Part shown: one piece after another, positions 58,963 through 64,000 of the stretch
How the letters are laid out: each line of letters starts with the position of its first letter
Position numbering within the stretch: position 1 is the first letter of the stretch
From: Nelumbo lutea
Lineage: Eukaryota > Streptophyta > Magnoliopsida > Proteales > Nelumbonaceae
Assembly: GCA_022828595.1 (NCBI GenBank)
Contig: JAKGHH010000002.1
Span: 105,459,254 to 105,523,253 of the forward strand
Direction: 5' to 3'
Length of the DNA stretch: 64,000 nucleotides
Translations under genes and position numbers: made by a program
Notes under the pieces: generated by a model
What the model was told of the DNA's origin: nothing
Seen by the model: only the letters and a program-made list of their open reading frames with translations
The model's database searches: none

Positions 58963-61468
58963 CTCTAATAAATGACCCTAATAGAAACACATAGGAGTAT
59001 ACAATTGTTTTATATTTTCAACTTTTTAAATAATTAATAATCGTTCATATTTTATATACTACTTTTAATAAAATTTTTATAATACAAAAATAACAATAAT
59101 TAATTTTAGTTAGGTTTATTTATCAAACTAATAAAACCAACCAACCCGATTAACTCGACCCAAATTGGTTAGTTTTCTAGTATTTTAGGTTGGTTTTGGT
59201 TAAAAAATTTCCCAATTAGAACAAGTTGGATCAGTTTTACTTTGGCCATTTGTAAACCGGCCAAAATCGAACAACCTAACCATGGATATATATTAATATT
59301 TTATATTTTAAATAAAATTTTTAATATGAAAAAGGAAAATTTCCCATATTTCTTAGTCTAAAATGTTTTGTATCATAAATCTACTTTTAAATCTAATTTT
59401 TAATAATTGTACTATAATTTTTTAAACTAAATTAAACTTTTATGTTTAAATCTTTTGAACAGACTGGCCAAACCAGAAAATCGACCCAAACTGAAATATT
59501 TAATAATTTTATTTACTATTAATTAATATTAAATTAATAATCAAAATATTATGTTAATTACTTAAAAGTATTCAAAGTTATTATTAATATTTAAATTTTT
59601 AATAATTGTATTTTTCATTTAATGTTGATTTACAAAAACAATTATTGTTAATTTAATATGAATAAATATTTTTTAATAGATTTAGTTTTATTAATAATTT
59701 GTAGTAATTTTAATAATTGTATTATTTTTAAGTAAAAAATTGATTAACTTTAAATAAATAAAAATAATTACAAAAATTATCATTTTTATTAATTTCAACG
59801 GGGTGGGTTTAAGGCGGGGCACCCATCCCTGTTCCTGCCCCATAGTCAAGACACTCTACTCCATCCCTACCCCTTCTCTAATGTCAAGTAGGTACAGGGC
59901 ACGACAACCACTCCCCATTGTCGAATGAATTTAGGGGCAAGGCACCCCCACTCCTCATCAAAGATGGGGAATTTTAAATTTTTGCATATGAGAAATTTTG
60001 CAATAAAATACTGTTAATAAAGCATCTTTTACATTTAAAATTTTTATTTATTTTATCATTTTTAATGAGTTTATTATGTACAATAAAGGTCTCAACTAAT
60101 AAAAAGTATTAATTAATTAAAAATGCATTAATACAAAGTTATCTAATAAAATATTTTTATATTTAAATTTCTTATTTTAATTAATTGTTGGTATTTTTCA
60201 TTATTATTTAGTAATTTTTGCAATAAAATATTGTTAATAAAATGAGTTCTTCATTTTAAATTTTCATATTTTTTTTATCATTTTTAATGATTTCATTATG
60301 CACAATAAAGGTTTCAACTAATAAGTTATCTAATAATATTATTAAAAGTTAAAGTTTAAAACTATCAATTATTATTTTTATATTTAAATATCTTATTTTT
60401 ATTAGCGTTTGTTAAGTTTAATTTTTAAGTGGAATTGAAACACATTTTTAATATTTACTAAGTTTTGTTAACATTTATTTTTAGTGAAAGCTTAGTGGAT
60501 TTTTTAACCTCAACCTATTTCTATTATTTGATTTATATTATTACTATTTCTCTCCCTCTCTCTCTGAAATGTAATAATAATAACATGTATTAAAATAAGA
60601 GGATTTGAAAAACCCAAAGGAACACTATAGTATAGGCTGGATTAAAATAATAGAATGATTAGAATGATTGAACATTAAAAGGAATTTAAATTATCCAAGT
60701 TATAATTAATTTCTCACCGTTTACACGACATGGGTCATGGAAAATGGGTTTAAGGAATTAAAATAAAAGGAGCACTATAATATTTTCCTATTTGGGTATT
60801 ACAATCATTCCTATTTTGTACCCAAGTTCATGTTATTTGTATTAAATTTACTATTAATATCGGTGTTAAATAATCGAGTTTTGTTAATATTAATTACTAT
60901 TAATAAAGCTTGTTAAATCTGTTAATTCCTACGCACAGGCATGTATGATTTAAAATTTAAAACAATATTTAAGAGATGAGATTTAAACAAATGAAAATGA
61001 AAATATAATATATTCAACAAATTTAAAATATATCAATATACAAACAGATGGAGATTACAGAGAGAGAGATTAGTGGATTTGAGCATTCACATTATAGCAA
61101 CAATATTTGTAGCTCTCTTTGTTGACTGTTATAAAGCAAAATGATAAATATCATCAAAACATAATTAAAGACATTTCCAAGGAATACTATAAAATTTCCG
61201 AACAATTGCACTGGTTGTAATAGAGAGTATGATCCAATCTCCAACATCTTCCAGTTCTGCTCAAAAGCAAAAAGAAGAGCTCTAAAGATAGCTAGGAAGA
61301 ACTAACTTGCAAAATGCCTTATTCAACTTGATGCAACTATGAAATTTGATTAAATATGCAACCAGCTTCATACAAAACTCTCTAATCTCCAAGTCATCTG
61401 CTGTTGGTTTTTGCAGAGCTTAAGAGAGAACCACCCATAGTATTGTTAAAGTATAATATAATGTAGTT
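58963..61468. other. AT-rich intergenic tract with repeats
   Basis: No coding region is seen. A GC-richer patch at 59797-59965 resembles the ends of the MITE at 58536. A 220-base tandem duplication is listed separately. The stretch 60600-61468 is ordinary AT-rich DNA. Confidence 0.45.
59991..60405. repeat. AT-rich tandem duplication, period about 220 bp
   Basis: TTTTGCAATAAAATAYTGTT occurs at 59996 and 60216. It is followed in both copies by TTATCATTTTTAATGA, a CACAATAAAGGT/TACAATAAAGGT block and AGTTATCTAATAA. Confidence 0.75.
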
Positions 61469-61477
61469 ACTAAATAT

Positions 61478-61742
61478 CATGGTTTTTAAAAATGAATCGG
61501 TGACTGGTCAGGGGTTCAATTATCGGTTTGAATGGTCCGATCGTTCAACCCGAATGACTAGCCCGTTCTGACAAAAAAAATTAAAAAATTGAAAAACGAT
61601 CAAAACCGTTCGAATGATTAACTGGCTGGTTCAGCGGTTTTCTGACCAAAATCAACGGTTTCGGAGGAAAATGGAACCAATACCTAACCGATTCCTGGTT
61701 TTTTGGTCCAACCGTCCAGTCCAGTCCGGTTTTGAAAACCAT
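61478..61742. mobile_element. Mutator-like MITE with 9-bp TSD
   Basis: A 265-base element starts CATGGTTTTTAAAAATGAAT and ends CCGGTTTTGAAAACCAT. The flanks ACTAAATAT (61469-61477) and GCTAAACAT (61743-61751) agree at 7 of 9 positions. The end type and one-base offset are the same as in the copy at 22194. Confidence 0.7.
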
Positions 61743-61751
61743 GCTAAACAT

Positions 61752-63110
61752 TGCCGCATAAAAGAAAATTCTCGTGCAAAAGAAAATGGAGAACAAAAAA
61801 AAAAGGATAAGTTCATGTGTATGCCCCTACCCTACCAATGATTTTTTATGTGCATTAATTCAAGAAAATAAAGATTCAAAAGGAACAATTAATTAAAGTA
61901 AAATTTTTTCATAATTCTTCCTTACTGGAATTAACTAATTAATTTAAGAAACCGAAGGGTAAAGCAAGGAACAAATTAAACAAAAGAAGGGTAGAACGGA
62001 AGGAATAAATTCTAAGAAACTTATAGACTGGTACCCAAAAAGCACAACAACGATACTAAAAGCACTAAAGCACAATAAAGATAACAATGCTAACAGAAAT
62101 GCTAATTAAACCATAGGGTACACCACCACGCTCAAATCTTAACAGCAACGGTATAAATCGTATTAGGAATCGAAAAACCAATGGTATAAAGTACTAAACA
62201 CAAATAATCACCCACAGTCCACAGAAACATCAACTTTGTTGAACCCACGATACAATGTCTCAAATATCACCTTGGGAAGTAAGGGACGATGGGAAGATAC
62301 AGAGCAATTTACAAAGACGATGAGAAGTGAGGGACGATACAAAGCAAGATCGTGAAGCAGAGCAACAATAACTTAATTGAATCCACACCGTCTCAAATAT
62401 CACATTGCGAAGTGAGGGACGATGGGAGAAGAAACAAAGCAAGATCATCGTGAGTGGTGTGTGTTTGTTTCCAGAGATAGACCGGATAATTCATCTTCTT
62501 AACCCGCATACATGAATAATGTCAATGAAGTCGCTGGCAATATGTCATAGAAAAACGGTGAGAAAATGAAAATACAGTCAGGATTAAGAGTCAAGTATTG
62601 GCGGTGAATGAAAAGACGATCACCCAAAAACCGAGAAAGAGGTTGATCATTCCAAAAGCAATCTAAGTCCAAACTCTGGACGTTCCAACAGAGAGGAAAG
62701 TGAGACAGCAACAGCGAAGCATGAGGACGGAGAGAGATATGTCATTCTGATTCGTTCCCAGAGACTAGACTTGGTGGGAGGGCGGGAGACGTTTTAGAAG
62801 TTCAAATGCAAAAATGTAGAGTACAGAACCTTATAATATTTTGTATGCATTTGCATTTGTATTCTTTCCAAACTAAGCCTAAAGATCCGACCACCCTGAA
62901 GATTCACAAATACAAGCCTTTTTTTTTTTTTTTTATCTCAGGTTGCCTACTTACAACCATAAATGGTAAAATTTGTTTGTGGTATGTTTAATTCTACCAA
63001 TTTGGAACTAATATATGCTACTTGAGTTGCGTTTGTTTGCAGTATAAATGTCGGTGTGGTTCAGTTTTGCAAGCATTCGGTAAGCATTCATTTGTGTGAC
63101 GATAATGATA
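61752..63110. other. Intergenic, no gene seen
   Basis: Short open frames have no recognisable domain. A repeated block near 62257 and 62390 is listed separately. A T run lies at 62920-62934. Confidence 0.4.
62257..62427. repeat. Direct repeat, 38 bp at 133-bp spacing
   Basis: GTCTCAAATATCAC and AGGGACGATGGGA occur at 62257-62294 and 62390-62427 with a few changes. GTGAGGGACGAT also occurs between them near 62327. Confidence 0.75.
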
Positions 63111-63121
63111 GTTATCACTAA

Positions 63122-63300
63122 GGCTGTACATGGGTCAGTTTAGTTCGGTTTGCATATAATTTTTTCAATCAAACTGAACTGCTCGGATTGAAGTTTCAGC
63201 CAATCAAAATCGACTGAAGGAGTATAAAACCAACCTATTATCTGAACAGTCAGGTTTGTCGGTTTGGTTGGTTTAAATTCAATCAACTTAAAAAACTTGA
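63122..63300. mobile_element. hAT-like MITE fragment
   Basis: TAAGGCTGTACATGGGTCAG resembles the ends of the hAT-like MITEs at 655 and 44852, with GGTTTGG/AACTGAAC-rich DNA behind it. The right end with a target duplication is not found. Confidence 0.45.
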
Positions 63301-63449
63301 GACTTAGAGGGTTGAATAAATGTTAATACCAAGTCACAGATTGTTACCATCTTGGAACCTGACCTTTAAAAATTGTAAAATAAACTTATAAATCAAATAA
63401 AGGTAGATCACCGAACCATCATCATTCAGAGGGAAATGAAACCGTAACT

Positions 63450-63615
63450 GATGAAGGAAGATTTGGACTGACCTCACAGTTATGCGGCACGTGGCAAAAG
63501 CAACAGCTCGGCACAAAAGCAAGCCTAAGGCGCAAGCACCAAGGGGAGAAACCAGCGGTCCGAACTCCCTACTAGGGGCCCGAACTCACCTTTGCCCCAA
63601 ACCAGAAAGCAATCC
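63450..63615. repeat. GC-rich unknown repeat, copy 2 (inverted)
   Basis: This is the reverse-complement relative of 57782-57899. It leads directly into a 40-base tandem repeat and a GC-rich sequence that continues past the window edge. Confidence 0.55.
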
Positions 63616-63775
63616 GAACTAGCCTGCCTTGTAACAGCTCGGGATACCCCTCGCCGAACTGGCCTACCTTGTAATAGCTTGGGATACCCCTCGCCGAACT
63701 GGCCTGCCTTGTAACAGCTCGGGATGCACCTTGCCAAACTGGCCTGCCTTGTAACAGTTCGGGATGCACCTCGCC
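63616..63775. repeat. Tandem repeat, 4 x 40 bp
   Basis: Four units start at 63616, 63656, 63696 and 63736, each with GGCCTGCCTTGTAACAG (or a one- or two-base variant) and ending CTCGCC or CTTGCC. A partial fifth follows. The period is not a multiple of three, so it is not a protein repeat. The stretch 63776-64000 after it is GC-rich with no recognised gene. Confidence 0.9.
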
Positions 63776-64000
63776 GAAATGGCCTCCTCCAGCAGTGCCG
63801 GACGTGGAACCGAAACAGCCACTACCGGAGAACAACTTCATGTTCCGACGGTGTGCATTGGGCAGTTCACCATCCCCCTTTCAGTGGATGGGATCCCAAG
63901 TCTGAATGTGCCACATGCGGTGGCACCTCTGAACACTCCCTCGCTAAACTGTCCCCTTCCACCCCCCATCGAAGCGAACTTCGCGGAACCAACTGTTGTC

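Noticed and set aside
63525..63841. Repetitive minus-strand protein with QGRPV-type repeats
   Set aside because: The DNA repeat is 40 bases, not a multiple of three, so the reading frame changes at each unit.
1..64000. CRISPR arrays, tRNA or rRNA genes
   Set aside because: No spaced identical repeats of CRISPR type and no tRNA or rRNA signature were seen; tRNA-Met-like strings are retrotransposon primer sites.

Overview
The window is nuclear DNA from a flowering plant with many transposable elements. The evidence is plant-type intron-split genes (a cornichon cargo receptor and a pollen-wall ABCG transporter), plant receptor-kinase and DUF26 relics, Ty1/copia and Ty3/gypsy LTR retrotransposons primed by initiator tRNA-Met, L1- and RTE-type LINEs, and many short hAT-like and Mutator-like elements. 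I cannot name the species. No bacterial feature, CRISPR array, rRNA or tRNA gene was seen.

Positions 1-32163 are one minus-strand gene, a plant cornichon homologue. Three exons are present (32089-32163, 14470-14651, 249-371). They join in frame with GT-AG introns of 17,437 and 14,098 bases, and the last exon lies beyond the left edge. Both introns are packed with mobile elements. Intron 2 holds a hAT-like MITE, a truncated copia (A) with its own MITE, four LINE pieces, and a 1.3 kb hAT-like element carrying what looks like a piece of the meiotic gene ZIP4/SPO22. Intron 1 holds a nested stack: copia B contains a complete gypsy element in its 5' LTR, a Mutator-like MITE in gag and a complete copia C near its 3' end. 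It also holds a hAT-like element with a LINE inside and an RTE LINE relic. Target-site duplications (TSDs) fix most of these boundaries to the base.

Positions 32164-48671 are intergenic: the cornichon upstream region, hAT-like and foldback MITEs, a pararetrovirus-like relic, and a minus-strand receptor-kinase pseudogene (37403-41950). That pseudogene is split by a 3.6 kb non-autonomous LTR element and by a hAT-like MITE. LINE fragments and foldbacks follow.

Positions 48672-52673 hold a complete nine-exon minus-strand gene for a 683-residue half-size ABC transporter of the ABCG26 type (pollen exine export). It is the only complete, apparently functional protein gene here.

From 52740 to the end no intact gene is seen. 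There is a DUF26 pseudogene fragment, long AT-rich tracts with tandem repeats of about 240 and 220 bases, more MITEs, a GC-rich repeat present in inverted orientation at 57780 and 63450, and a 40-base tandem repeat near the right edge.
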